Below are positions 8,877 through 16,623 of a stretch of DNA of 47,918 nt, in pieces. The notes under the pieces were generated by a model, which did not search any database, was not told where the DNA came from, and saw only the letters and a program-made list of their open reading frames with translations. The stretch is from Bacteroidales bacterium UBA1628. GTDB taxonomy: Bacteria > Bacteroidota > Bacteroidia > Bacteroidales > UBA932. The translations under genes were made by a program, and so were the position numbers. The stretch spans positions 22,195 through 70,112 of the forward strand of contig DCMG01000102.1 of NCBI GenBank assembly GCA_002321335.1, in the 5' to 3' direction. The stretch's first letter is position 1, and each line of letters begins with the position of its first letter.

Positions 8877-8908
8877 TTTGATAAAAAACACGGAAATCAC
8901 TATCTTTG
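8877..8908 (+). promoter_or_regulatory. Promoter of ileS operon
   Basis: A -33 TTTG at 8877-8880, a 20-base spacer, and a -7 TATCTTTG at 8901-8908 match the Bacteroidota consensus TTTG-N19/20-TAnnTTTG. Transcription would start near 8912, leaving a leader of about 58 nt before the ileS ATG. Confidence 0.75.
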
Positions 8909-8918
8909 CAAACTTGAA

Positions 8919-8952
8919 TGCATCTTAAGCGGACCAGTGTTTTTTAGGATGC
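8919..8952 (+). other. Hairpin in ileS leader
   Basis: TGCATCTTAA (8919-8928) can pair with TTAGGATGCA (8943-8952), with one U-G pair and a 14-base loop. It lies between the promoter and the A-rich translation start region. There is no U-run directly after the 3' arm, so it is not a classic terminator. Confidence 0.5.
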
Positions 8953-8970
8953 AAAAATAGAAAGAAAATT

Positions 8971-10971
8971 ATGACATTCAAAGAGTACAAAGGCCTTGAT
9001 CTGGTTTCTGTCGGGAATGAGGTTCTCGACAGGTGGAAAAAGAATCACGCGTTCGAGAAATCCCTTGAGGTCAGGGAAGGGGCACCTGAGTTCATATTCT
9101 TCGAGGGCCCGCCTTCCGCCAACGGCAAGCCGGGAATCCATCACGTTATGGCGCGCTCCATCAAGGATGCGATCTGCCGCTTCAAGACCCAGTCCGGGTA
9201 CAAGGTGAACCGCCGCGCCGGATGGGACACCCACGGACTTCCTGTGGAGATCGGTGTGGAGAAAAAGTTGGGCATACATAAAGACGACATCGGAACGAAG
9301 ATTTCCGTTGAGGAATACAACAAGACCTGCCGCAGCGAGGTGATGAAGTACACTGCGGAATGGGTGAATATGACCGAGCGTGTCGGCTACTGGGTTGACA
9401 TGAACGATCCGTACATCACCTACGACAACCGCTACATCGAGACTCTTTGGTACCTGTTGAAGAAGATTTATGACAAGGGGCTGCTCTACAAAGGGTACTC
9501 CATCCAGCCATATTCTCCGTCTGACGGCACTGGTTTGAGTTCTCACGAGCTCAACCAACCTGGCTGCTACAAGGATGTGACCGACACGACGGCCACCGTG
9601 CAGTTCGAGGTCATCAAGGACGGAAAGTCGCAGCCGCTCTTCGGGACGGAGGCTTTCCCGGTATATTTCCTCGCCTGGACCACAACCCCATGGACACTTC
9701 CTTCAAACACCGCGCTTTGCGTTGGGCCTAAGTATGAATATGTCCGTGTCCTTTCCTTCAACCCTTACACGGGCAAGGAGGCCATCTACGTGCTGGCCAA
9801 GGATCTGGTGGGCGCTTGGTTCAATCCAAAGGCCGCTGACATTCCTCTTGAGAACTACAAGCCGGGTGATAAACTCGTGCCTTATAAAGTGCTGGAAGGT
9901 TCGTTCAAAGGGGCGGATCTTGTCGGAATCCGTTACAAGCAGTTGATTCCTTGGTTCAAACCGGTAGAGGAGGGTGAGCCGTTCAGGGTGATCTCCGGGG
10001 ACTATGTCACGACCGAGGACGGTACCGGAGTCGTTCATATCGCTCCTACTTTCGGAGCGGACGACAAGAAGGTCGCAGCCAATTTCGGCGTGCCGGGAAT
10101 GATGGTTCTGGACAAGGACGGCAAGCGTCAGGCCCAAGTGGATCACGACGGGCGTTTCTACCCGATCGAGGATCTTGATCCTGAATATGTCCGCACGCAC
10201 GTTGACCCTTCTTATAAGGAATATGCAGGCCGCTATGTGAAGAACGCTTTCGATGACTCTCTTCCGGCTGACGCTCCTACCCTTGACATCGATCTATGCA
10301 TGATGATGAAGATGGACGGCAGGGCATTCAGAATCCAGAAGCAGACCCACAGCTATCCTCACAGCTGGAGAACCGACAAGCCTGTCCTTTATTATCCTCT
10401 TGACGCTTGGTTCATCAAGACCACGGCGGTCAAAGACGAGATGGTGGCGCTGAACAAGACCATCACCTGGAAGCCTGAATCCACGGGTACAGGACGTTTC
10501 GGCCAATGGCTTGAGAACATTCAGGACTGGAATCTGAGCCGCAGCCGCTTCTGGGGAACTCCGCTCCCGATCTGGCGCACCGAGGACGGCAAGGAAGAGA
10601 TCTGCATCGGCACCATCGCACAGTTATACGCTGAGATCGACAAAGCGGTCGAGACTGGATTCATGACGGGCAATCCGTTCAGGGACAATGGTTTCGACTC
10701 TAAGGACATGAGCAAGGAGAATTACGATAAGATCGATCTCCACAGACCTTATGTCGATAACATATTTCTTGTCAGCCCTTCCGGTAAGAAGATGACCCGT
10801 GAGACCGACCTTGATCGATGTTTGGTTCGATTCCGGTGCTATGCCTTATGCTCAGGAGGGGCTTCGCAATCTTGGACTCTCCTAAGTTCGGCTGCACGGC
10901 TGATTTCATCGCTGAGGGAGTTGACCAGACAAGAGGCTGGTTCTACACTCTTCACGCCATCCACACTATGA
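8971..10971 (+). CDS. ileS fragment 1 (N-terminal and editing domains)
   Basis: The first uninterrupted frame gives 666 codons. Homology to IleS stops after KKMTRETDL (ending 10812). The following 53 residues are out-of-frame sequence up to the stop at 10969. It contains the HIGH-type motif and the connective editing domain but not KMSKS, so alone it could not charge tRNA. Confidence 0.7.
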   Translation: MTFKEYKGLDLVSVGNEVLDRWKKNHAFEKSLEVREGAPEFIFFEGPPSANGKPGIHHVMARSIKDAICRFKTQSGYKVNRRAGWDTHGLPVEIGVEKKLGIHKDDIGTKISVEEYNKTCRSEVMKYTAEWVNMTERVGYWVDMNDPYITYDNRYIETLWYLLKKIYDKGLLYKGYSIQPYSPSDGTGLSSHELNQPGCYKDVTDTTATVQFEVIKDGKSQPLFGTEAFPVYFLAWTTTPWTLPSNTALCVGPKYEYVRVLSFNPYTGKEAIYVLAKDLVGAWFNPKAADIPLENYKPGDKLVPYKVLEGSFKGADLVGIRYKQLIPWFKPVEEGEPFRVISGDYVTTEDGTGVVHIAPTFGADDKKVAANFGVPGMMVLDKDGKRQAQVDHDGRFYPIEDLDPEYVRTHVDPSYKEYAGRYVKNAFDDSLPADAPTLDIDLCMMMKMDGRAFRIQKQTHSYPHSWRTDKPVLYYPLDAWFIKTTAVKDEMVALNKTITWKPESTGTGRFGQWLENIQDWNLSRSRFWGTPLPIWRTEDGKEEICIGTIAQLYAEIDKAVETGFMTGNPFRDNGFDSKDMSKENYDKIDLHRPYVDNIFLVSPSGKKMTRETDLDRCLVRFRCYALCSGGASQSWTLLSSAARLISSLRELTRQEAGSTLFTPSTL

Positions 10972-11357
10972 TTAGTGGAACTCCGGCCTATAAGACCGTT
11001 ATTTCTAACGGTTTGGTTTTGGACAAGAATGGCAACAAGATGAGCAAGCGTCTTGGCAACGCTGTGGATCCGTTCGAGGAACTGGATAAGTACGGAGCTG
11101 ATGCCCTCAGGTGGTACATGCTGACAAACGCCCAGCCATGGGATAACCTCAAGTTTGACGAGGCCGGTGTCGATGAAGTACGCAGAAAATTCTTCGGAAC
11201 GCTTTACAACACATATTCATTCTTCGCCCTCTACGCCAATGTTGATGGCTTTGATCCGAAGGTCGCTAAGGTGGAATATTCAAAGAGACCAGAGATTGAC
11301 CGTTGGATTATCTCGTTGCTTAATTCATTGAAGAAGAAGGTGGTAGCCTCCTTATGA
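10818..11357 (+). CDS. ileS fragment 2 (KMSKS region)
   Basis: The second frame carries IleS homology from about KFGCTADFIAEGVDQTRGW through NGLVLDKNGNKMSKRLGN to ISLLNSLKKKVVAS, then hits TGA at 11355. The ATG at 10818 is fortuitous; the first dozen or so residues are not IleS-like. Real IleS sequence before it (WFDSGAMPYAQ, 10823-10855) lies in the third frame. Confidence 0.5.
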   Translation: MFGSIPVLCLMLRRGFAILDSPKFGCTADFIAEGVDQTRGWFYTLHAIHTMISGTPAYKTVISNGLVLDKNGNKMSKRLGNAVDPFEELDKYGADALRWYMLTNAQPWDNLKFDEAGVDEVRRKFFGTLYNTYSFFALYANVDGFDPKVAKVEYSKRPEIDRWIISLLNSLKKKVVASL

Positions 11358-11463
11358 GGACTATGACATCACGACTGCGGGACGTCTGATTCAGGATTTT
11401 GTCTGTGATGACCTTAGCAACTGGTACGTCCGCCTGAACAGGAAACGTTTCTGGGGAGGTAAG

Positions 11464-12411
11464 ATGGATGAGGACAAGCTTGCGGCTTACCAGACTCTTT
11501 ACGAGGTGCTTGTGGATGTTGCTGTGCTTTCTGCTCCTATCGCTCCGTTCTATATGGATAGGCTCTATCTGGATCTTGTTCCGGACGGAGTGGAGTCGGT
11601 TCACTATGTGAATATGCCGGCTTTCGACGAGTCTGTCATCGACACGGATCTGGAGGAGAGAATGAATCTGGCCCAGAAGGCGACCTCGATGGTGCTGGCG
11701 CTTCGCCGCAAGGTTTCCATCAAGGTCCGCCAACCGCTCCAGAAGCTTATCATCCCGGTGATCTCCGCCAAGGTCAAGGAACAGTTGGAGCAGGTTAAGT
11801 CCATAATCCTTAATGAGGTGAATGTCAAGGAGGCGGAGTTCATCTCGGACACCACCGGCATCATAACGAAGAAGATAAAGCCGAACTTCAAGACTCTCGG
11901 CAAGGTCTATGGCAAGCAGATGAAGGAGATCGCGGGTGCGTTCACAGGATTCGATCAGGTCACGATTTCTGCCATCCAGAACGCTGAGGCAGCCGGGTTG
12001 GCATATTCAGTGGATCTTCCTTCGGGGACTGTTGAGCTTAAGCCTGGCGACTACGAGATTTCTTCCGAGGATATGCCGGGATGGCTTGTCGCCACAGAGG
12101 GACAGTTGACCATAGCCCTTGATATTCAGATTTCTGAAGAATTGAAGAAGGAGGGAGTGGCGCGTGAGCTTATCAACAGAATCCAGAACCTTAGAAAGGA
12201 CAGCGGGTTTGAGGTGACAGACAAGATCGATGTGGCGATTTATGCTGATGGAACTGCCTACGATGACATCGCCGCCGCTCTTGAAGCCTATAAGGATTAC
12301 ATAGCCGCCCAGACCCTTGCGCTTTCTGTCACGCTTGGCAAGGATGCTCCGGAAGGTGCTTCCGATGTCGAGTGGGACGAAGGGTCGGTCAAGATGGCGC
12401 TCTCAAGATAA
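11464..12411 (+). CDS. ileS fragment 3 (C-terminal tRNA-binding part)
   Basis: The first frame resumes at 11353 (YEDYDITTAGRLIQDFV) and the homology runs to the stop at 12409. The first available ATG is at 11464, inside GGKMDEDKLAAYQ. The segment holds the anticodon-binding helices and C-terminal domain. It ends 25 bases before the traR/dksA-like gene. Confidence 0.6.
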   Translation: MDEDKLAAYQTLYEVLVDVAVLSAPIAPFYMDRLYLDLVPDGVESVHYVNMPAFDESVIDTDLEERMNLAQKATSMVLALRRKVSIKVRQPLQKLIIPVISAKVKEQLEQVKSIILNEVNVKEAEFISDTTGIITKKIKPNFKTLGKVYGKQMKEIAGAFTGFDQVTISAIQNAEAAGLAYSVDLPSGTVELKPGDYEISSEDMPGWLVATEGQLTIALDIQISEELKKEGVARELINRIQNLRKDSGFEVTDKIDVAIYADGTAYDDIAAALEAYKDYIAAQTLALSVTLGKDAPEGASDVEWDEGSVKMALSR

Positions 12412-12436
12412 TTTTAGACCTAAATATCATTACACT

Positions 12437-12868
12437 ATGTCGGAATTGATCAAAGACAACGCGGCTTCAGCGGAAAAGACTAAGGTGCGTTACAGTGATG
12501 AGGAACTTGAGGAGTTCCGTGCCATCATCAATGAAATGCTTGACAAGGCCAGAAAAGAGTACAACACACTGCGCAGGGTGATCATGCATAACGGCAGCAA
12601 CGACATCGAGGACACGACACCGTCATTCAAGACGGTCGAGGATGATGGCGCCTACCAGTTGTCCAAAGAGGAGGCCAGCCAGCTGGCGCAGAGGCAGTAC
12701 AAGTTCATCCAGAACCTTGAGGCAGCCCTTGTGCGCATAGAGAACAAGACATATGGAATATGCCGGGAGACCGGAAAGCTCATTCCAAAGGAAAGACTCC
12801 GCCTTGTTCCGCACGCCACGCTTACTGTCGAGGCTAAGGAGAAACTTGCTAAAAACGGACAGAGCTAG
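12437..12868 (+). CDS. TraR/DksA-like protein with degenerate zinc finger
   Basis: A 143-residue protein, acidic and helical in its N-terminal half, as in the DksA coiled coil that enters the RNA polymerase secondary channel. The C-terminal finger region reads TYGICRETGKLIPKERLRLVPHATLT. Only one of the four zinc-binding cysteines remains, a state I associate with this Bacteroidota subfamily. A longer frame starts at 12317, but it overlaps ileS; MSELIK at 12437 is the natural start. The gene sits between ileS and lspA, and its stop overlaps the lspA GTG by one base. Confidence 0.85.
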   Translation: MSELIKDNAASAEKTKVRYSDEELEEFRAIINEMLDKARKEYNTLRRVIMHNGSNDIEDTTPSFKTVEDDGAYQLSKEEASQLAQRQYKFIQNLEAALVRIENKTYGICRETGKLIPKERLRLVPHATLTVEAKEKLAKNGQS

Positions 12869-13503
12869 TGAAGATTTCCAAAGGTAAGCAACTCCTGATT
12901 CTGGGGGTTATTCTTGTAGTCATTGACCAGGTCATAAAGATTCTGGTCAAGACGAATATGCAGATAGGCGAACATTTCAGCGTAATCGGGAACTGGTTCC
13001 AGATATTCTTCATTGAGAATGAAGGTATGGCTTTCGGAATGAAGTTCGGCGGGGCTGTCGGCAAGTTCCTGCTGTCGCTCTTCAGAATCGCCCTTTCGGC
13101 CGCACTCTGTTGGTGGATAGCATCTCTTGTCCGCAAGTCAATGGACGGAAACGGAAAGCCGGCGCTTTTCCCTGATGGAAAGCCGGTGGTTCCTACCGGA
13201 GTCTTGGTCGGTCTTACGCTGATTGCGGCCGGAGCCGTCGGCAATATCATTGACAGTCTTTTTTACGGTGTGGTCTTCGATTATGCTCCCTTGATGTTCG
13301 GTCGGGTTGTGGATATGTTCTACTTCCCGCTGATAGACACCATCTGGCCCGATTGGGTTCCGTTTGTCGGAGGTGACCGTCTGCTCTTTTTCGCCCCGGT
13401 CTTCAACTTCGCCGACAGTTGTGTCACGGTCGGAGCTTTCTATCTGATATTTTTCCAGAACCGCTTCTTCACACGTGCAGAGGAAAAGCAGGAAAAGAAA
13501 TAA
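12868..13503 (+). CDS. lspA: Lipoprotein signal peptidase (signal peptidase II)
   Basis: An inner-membrane aspartyl protease that removes signal peptides from diacylated prolipoproteins; this window encodes at least a dozen such substrates. Start codon GTG at 12868 overlaps the preceding TAG (TAGTG). Four membrane segments are seen, with NEGMAFG near residue 51 and catalytic Asp129 (GNIIDS) and Asp183 (FNFADS). At 211 residues it is longer than the typical 160 or so. The excess is a periplasmic loop (about 90-110) and a stretch at about 140-170. Confidence 0.96.
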   Translation: MKISKGKQLLILGVILVVIDQVIKILVKTNMQIGEHFSVIGNWFQIFFIENEGMAFGMKFGGAVGKFLLSLFRIALSAALCWWIASLVRKSMDGNGKPALFPDGKPVVPTGVLVGLTLIAAGAVGNIIDSLFYGVVFDYAPLMFGRVVDMFYFPLIDTIWPDWVPFVGGDRLLFFAPVFNFADSCVTVGAFYLIFFQNRFFTRAEEKQEKK

Positions 13504-13507
13504 TGAT

Positions 13508-13534
13508 AACGGGGAATGATATCATTCCCCGTTT
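13508..13534. terminator. Bidirectional terminator between lspA and apt
   Basis: A perfect palindrome runs AACGGGGAATGAT/ATCATTCCCCGTT (13508-13533), followed by a T-rich run. It separates two convergent genes and has A/T tracts on both sides, so it can serve both strands. Confidence 0.8.
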
Positions 13535-13536
13535 CT

Positions 13537-14103
13537 TTATTTGATATGTGCGATTGAATATACAGGTGCGATTTTCTCCAGCCTGTCACGCCCGTAAAGG
13601 CCGTCAAGTTCCGCCAGGAATATGAATTCCGTGACCTTCACTCCATATTCCTTGCTGTCAACAGGGATCTTCAGCGAGTCCAGCGCCTTGGCTATGCCTT
13701 CAGCAGTGCCTCCTGTGGCGAGAACGTCATCGATGATCGCGACCTTGAATATTCCGTCCTCCGCCTTGCCCGCCGCTATGTCCGACTTTCGGAAGTAGAG
13801 GTTGTCAGGGCCATATTCCTTCATTATCTCGATGCTTTGCAGGTCATCGCCGGAGTGGGGCAGCTTACCTTTCTTGCGGAACGGCACGACATTGGTCACG
13901 CCGCTGTCAGATGTCAGGAGCGGAGCGCAGAACAGGAAGGCTCGGGCCTCTGGAGCCGCAACGGTCGGAGCCGTCACGTGCTTTCCGATTTCCGAAATCA
14001 GCTTGGTGAAGACCTCCTTGTCCTGCATAAACGGCATTATGTCAACGAAATTGATTCCCTCTTTAGGGAAATCCTGATAGAATTTCAATGTCTCTTCAAA
14101 CAT
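13537..14103 (-). CDS. apt: Adenine phosphoribosyltransferase
   Basis: Converts adenine and PRPP to AMP (purine salvage). The 188-residue protein begins with FYQDFPKEGINFVDIMPFM, close to the family's FPKPGI-F-DI-P. Its PRPP-binding loop VAIIDDVLATGGTA is at about 121-134. The usual base-specificity and flexible-loop stretches are present (AAPEARAFLF; VVPFRKKGKLP). It is a single-gene unit, divergent from the Tsx-like porin gene. Confidence 0.93.
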   Translation of the reverse strand: MFEETLKFYQDFPKEGINFVDIMPFMQDKEVFTKLISEIGKHVTAPTVAAPEARAFLFCAPLLTSDSGVTNVVPFRKKGKLPHSGDDLQSIEIMKEYGPDNLYFRKSDIAAGKAEDGIFKVAIIDDVLATGGTAEGIAKALDSLKIPVDSKEYGVKVTEFIFLAELDGLYGRDRLEKIAPVYSIAHIK

Positions 14104-14134
14104 GGCTGTTGATAACTTTGTGAATATTGTATGG

Positions 14135-14173
14135 CAAAGGTATGGACTTTCTGTGACATTTGTATTAAATTTG
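14135..14173. promoter_or_regulatory. Divergent -7 elements between apt and DUF5020 gene
   Basis: On the minus strand TACCTTTG (14142-14135) precedes apt. On the plus strand TAAATTTG (14166-14173) precedes the DUF5020 gene. Neither has a convincing TTTG at the right -33 distance, so both calls rest on the -7 element alone. Confidence 0.35.
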
Positions 14174-14217
14174 TCCTTTAATATTCATAAAGGAACAAGT
14201 CAAATTCCTTAATATTT

Positions 14218-15033
14218 ATGTCAAACAAATCAATCATCGCCGCCACAGTCGCAGCGCTCGCCTTTTCTCTAGGAGCAAAGGCTCAGACCAACCTTCAGAC
14301 TTTCTACGATTTCGGTAAGGATCGCGGTCACGTCACAACAACTCTCGAGGGTTTCTACGGGGATAAATGGGGTAACACTTTCTTCTTCGTGGATTATGAC
14401 TACAACTCGAAGAATTCCAAGGATCAGGTTTATGCACCAAGCGGGACATATTTCGAGATCGCGCGCTGTCTCAACTTTTGGCAGAACACAAAACTTGCTC
14501 CTTTCAGCCTCCATGTTGAGTATAACGGAGGCGCGTACACCACCTACACCATCAACAATGCCTTCCTTTTCGGTGTTGATTGGTTCCTCCACAGCGGTGA
14601 TTTCAGGAATACTTTGAATCTTAAGGTTCTGTACAAGGCAATTAACTATAATCACTCTAATCCTGAGATGGGGTATAACATTGATGGCAGCAAGAAAGAA
14701 AGCGACGTTCCGCTTCAGTTCACCGCTGTCTGGGGCATGCAGGATCTTTTCGGTGTGAAAGGGCTCCGCTTCTCCGGCTTCGCTGATTTCTGGTGGGAGG
14801 ACCACACAGTATGCCCTTACATCAACGACAAAAAGGCCGGCTATCGTGACTGGACAAAGGCTGAGGACGCAAAATTCGTGTTCCTCTCAGAGCCGCAGCT
14901 CTGGTACAACATCGGCCAGCATTTCGGGGTTGACAATCTCAACATCGGCACCGAGATTGAGCTTTCTTATGACTTTGGAACCGGAAAGGGCTTCTTCGTA
15001 CGTCCTTGCCTCGGCACAAAGTGGGTATTCTAG
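14218..15033 (+). CDS. DUF5020 / Tsx-like outer-membrane channel protein
   Basis: A 271-residue protein with a clear signal peptide (cleavage near AKAQT) and alternating hydrophobic/aromatic strands typical of a small beta-barrel. It ends in Phe (TKWVF), as outer-membrane proteins do. The pattern FYDFGKDRGHVTTTLEGFYGD and later FADFWWEDH, SEPQLWYNIG match the DUF5020 family, which is related to the nucleoside channel Tsx. The next gene, 28 bases on, is a purine permease, and apt lies upstream; nucleoside or nucleobase passage is therefore a reasonable inference. Confidence 0.8.
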   Translation: MSNKSIIAATVAALAFSLGAKAQTNLQTFYDFGKDRGHVTTTLEGFYGDKWGNTFFFVDYDYNSKNSKDQVYAPSGTYFEIARCLNFWQNTKLAPFSLHVEYNGGAYTTYTINNAFLFGVDWFLHSGDFRNTLNLKVLYKAINYNHSNPEMGYNIDGSKKESDVPLQFTAVWGMQDLFGVKGLRFSGFADFWWEDHTVCPYINDKKAGYRDWTKAEDAKFVFLSEPQLWYNIGQHFGVDNLNIGTEIELSYDFGTGKGFFVRPCLGTKWVF

Positions 15034-15061
15034 TATTAAACGACCTTGACAATACAAGACA

Positions 15062-16402
15062 ATGGCAGAGACAAAAACACAGGCCTCCGAGCCTAAGAAG
15101 ACCGGCTGGCTGACCAAACTGTTCGGATTCGATCCGTCCACGATGAAGGTTTCCACCGAGATCGTCGCCGGCATCACCACCTTCCTCGCTATGTCCTACA
15201 TCCTCGCCGTCAACCCCTCGATCCTGGCTGACTGCGGAATGGACAAGAACGCCCTTTTCACCACCACGGCAGTGGCTTCCATCCTCGCCACCCTCGTGAT
15301 GGCATTCTACGCCAAGCTTCCGTTCGCCCTCGCCCCGGGCATGGGTCTGAACGCCTTCTTCTGCTACACGGTCTGCCTCGGCATGGGCTACACATGGCAG
15401 TTCGCGCTGACCGCCGTGCTTATCGAAGGTATAATATTCATAATACTCACTCTGACGAGTGTCCGCGAGGCGATCGTGAATGCCCTGCCTCTGTCGCTGA
15501 GAAAGGCGATCGGAGCCGGTATCGGACTGTTCATCGCCCTGATCGGCCTTAAGAGCGGCGGAATCGTGGTTGACGACCCTGCCACTCTCGTGAACCTCGG
15601 CGACATCACCAGCGGAGCCGGACTCCTTTCCGTCATCGGCCTCGTCATCACTGGCATCCTTGTCATCCTGAATATTCCGGGAGCACTTCTTATCGGCATC
15701 ATCGCGACCGCCATCATCGGCATCCCTATGGGCATCACCCAGTTCCAGGGATTCGTTGACACTCCGCCGTCCATGAAGCCTATCTTCTGCCAGTTCACAA
15801 CGGACGCTTCGCAGATCTTCAGCCTTGACATGCTCGTAGTCGTGTTCACATTCCTGTTCGTGGACATGTTCGACACGATTGGAACCCTCGTGGGTGTCAC
15901 GACAAAGGCCAACATGACCGACAAGGACGGCAAGCCTGTCCGCATGAACCAGGCCTTCATGGCTGACGCCATCGGAACCGTCACAGGCGCATGCCTCGGA
16001 ACCAGCACCGTCACCACTTATGTTGAAAGCGCCTCAGGCGTGGCTCAGGGTGGCCGCTCTGGACTCACGGCGTTCTCCGTGGCGGCCTGCTTTGTTCTGG
16101 CCCTGTTCTTCGCACCGGTCTTCACCGCCATCCCTGGCTCGGCCGTGTGTCCGGTACTCGTGTTCGTGGGTCTCTTCATGCTCAGCCCTATCAAGGACAT
16201 CCCGCTCGATGACTTCTCAGAGTCCATCCCTGCTTTCCTCACGCTGATTCTCATGCCGATGACCTATTCCATCTCCAACGGAATTCTCCTTGGTCTTGTG
16301 TCTTACGTCATCCTTAACATCTGCACCGGAAAGGCCAAGAAGATCGGCTGGTTCATGTATGTGCTGTCAATTTTAGTAATTCTAAAATATATTTTCCTTT
16401 AA
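15062..16402 (+). CDS. NCS2-family (AzgA/PbuG-like) purine permease
   Basis: A 446-residue inner-membrane protein with 12 or more hydrophobic segments. A short cytoplasmic start is followed by STEIVAGITTFLAMSYILAVNP, diagnostic of the AzgA/PbuG branch that imports adenine, guanine or hypoxanthine by proton symport. FVDMFDTIGTLVGV and GTSTVTTYVESASGVAQGGR are the conserved substrate-site segments. It follows the Tsx-like porin gene by 28 bases and is likely co-transcribed. Exact purine preference cannot be read from the sequence. Confidence 0.93.
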   Translation: MAETKTQASEPKKTGWLTKLFGFDPSTMKVSTEIVAGITTFLAMSYILAVNPSILADCGMDKNALFTTTAVASILATLVMAFYAKLPFALAPGMGLNAFFCYTVCLGMGYTWQFALTAVLIEGIIFIILTLTSVREAIVNALPLSLRKAIGAGIGLFIALIGLKSGGIVVDDPATLVNLGDITSGAGLLSVIGLVITGILVILNIPGALLIGIIATAIIGIPMGITQFQGFVDTPPSMKPIFCQFTTDASQIFSLDMLVVVFTFLFVDMFDTIGTLVGVTTKANMTDKDGKPVRMNQAFMADAIGTVTGACLGTSTVTTYVESASGVAQGGRSGLTAFSVAACFVLALFFAPVFTAIPGSAVCPVLVFVGLFMLSPIKDIPLDDFSESIPAFLTLILMPMTYSISNGILLGLVSYVILNICTGKAKKIGWFMYVLSILVILKYIFL

Positions 16403-16420
16403 TTGGTTGATTTATTGCTA

Positions 16421-16449
16421 ATTAACAATAAAGTTGCATAATTGTTAAT
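16421..16449. promoter_or_regulatory. Inverted repeat upstream of nrdD promoter
   Basis: ATTAACAAT (16421-16429) and ATTGTTAAT (16441-16449) are perfect inverted copies 11 bases apart. They lie 42 bases upstream of the nrdD -7 element and 18 bases after the permease stop. They could be a dimeric regulator site or a weak AT-rich terminator hairpin of the permease transcript. Confidence 0.4.
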
Positions 16450-16465
16450 AATTTTGGCGATATTT

Positions 16466-16499
16466 TTTGCCCATAAAGCCGAAATATCTGCTATCTTTG
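16466..16499 (+). promoter_or_regulatory. Promoter of nrdDG
   Basis: A -7 TATCTTTG at 16492-16499 matches the Bacteroidota consensus. The best -33 TTTG is at 16466-16469, with a spacer of 22, slightly long. Transcription should begin about 16503, giving a leader of about 120 nt. Confidence 0.65.
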
Positions 16500-16502
16500 T
16501 AG

Positions 16503-16541
16503 AAGTCGGTTCGACTCCCGTGAAAAGGGTCGGACCGACTT
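16503..16541 (+). other. 5'-terminal hairpin of the nrdD leader
   Basis: AAGTCGGTTCGAC (16503-16515) pairs with GTCGGACCGACTT (16529-16541): 13 base pairs including one U-G, with a 13-base loop in which CC may pair with GG. It begins at the predicted first transcribed base. It is not followed by a U-tract, which argues against a simple terminator. Mechanism unknown. Confidence 0.6.
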
Positions 16542-16564
16542 TATGGCCGGGAAGGCTCTCATCA

Positions 16565-16601
16565 ATACTATCGGAATACTATTTTGGGGATACTATACTA
16601 C
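16565..16601 (+). repeat. ATACTA repeats in the nrdD leader
   Basis: ATACTAT occurs at 16565, 16576 and 16590, and ATACTAC at 16595. The first two start 11 bases apart, close to one helical turn. The cluster lies between the leader hairpin and the nrdD ATG at 16624. Confidence 0.5.
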
Positions 16602-16623
16602 TGATTTTTATCTATTTTTGAAT

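Larger units (their letters stand above)
8971..12411 (+). pseudogene. ileS: Isoleucyl-tRNA synthetase, frame broken by three +1 insertions
   Basis: IleS charges tRNA-Ile and edits valine. Joined across frames, the product is about 1145 residues, the normal length for this phylum. Visible are the HIGH-type motif in GPPSANGKPGIHHVMAR (about 46-62), the editing domain, KMSKRLGN, and the C-terminal tRNA-binding part. Three single-base insertions disturb the frame. One is at about 10813: removing the G restores DLIDVWFDSGAMPYAQ. One lies between about 10856 and 10880, before KFGCTADFIAEGVDQ. One is at about 11349-11353, restoring VVASYEDYD. They sum to +3, so both ends share a frame. Causes could be assembly error, a decayed copy or recoding. 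IleS is essential and no second copy is in the window, so error is plausible. Confidence 0.9.

Noticed and set aside
8376..8900. A 174-codon minus-strand frame overlapping cvpA
   Set aside because: Its product is Arg/Pro/His/Cys-rich and not membrane-like; the overlapping frame gives a clear CvpA protein.
10813..11355. Programmed +1 frameshifting in ileS as the leading explanation
   Set aside because: No shared slippery motif (such as the prfB CTT-TGA type) is found at the three sites, and three in one gene would be exceptional; kept only as an alternative.
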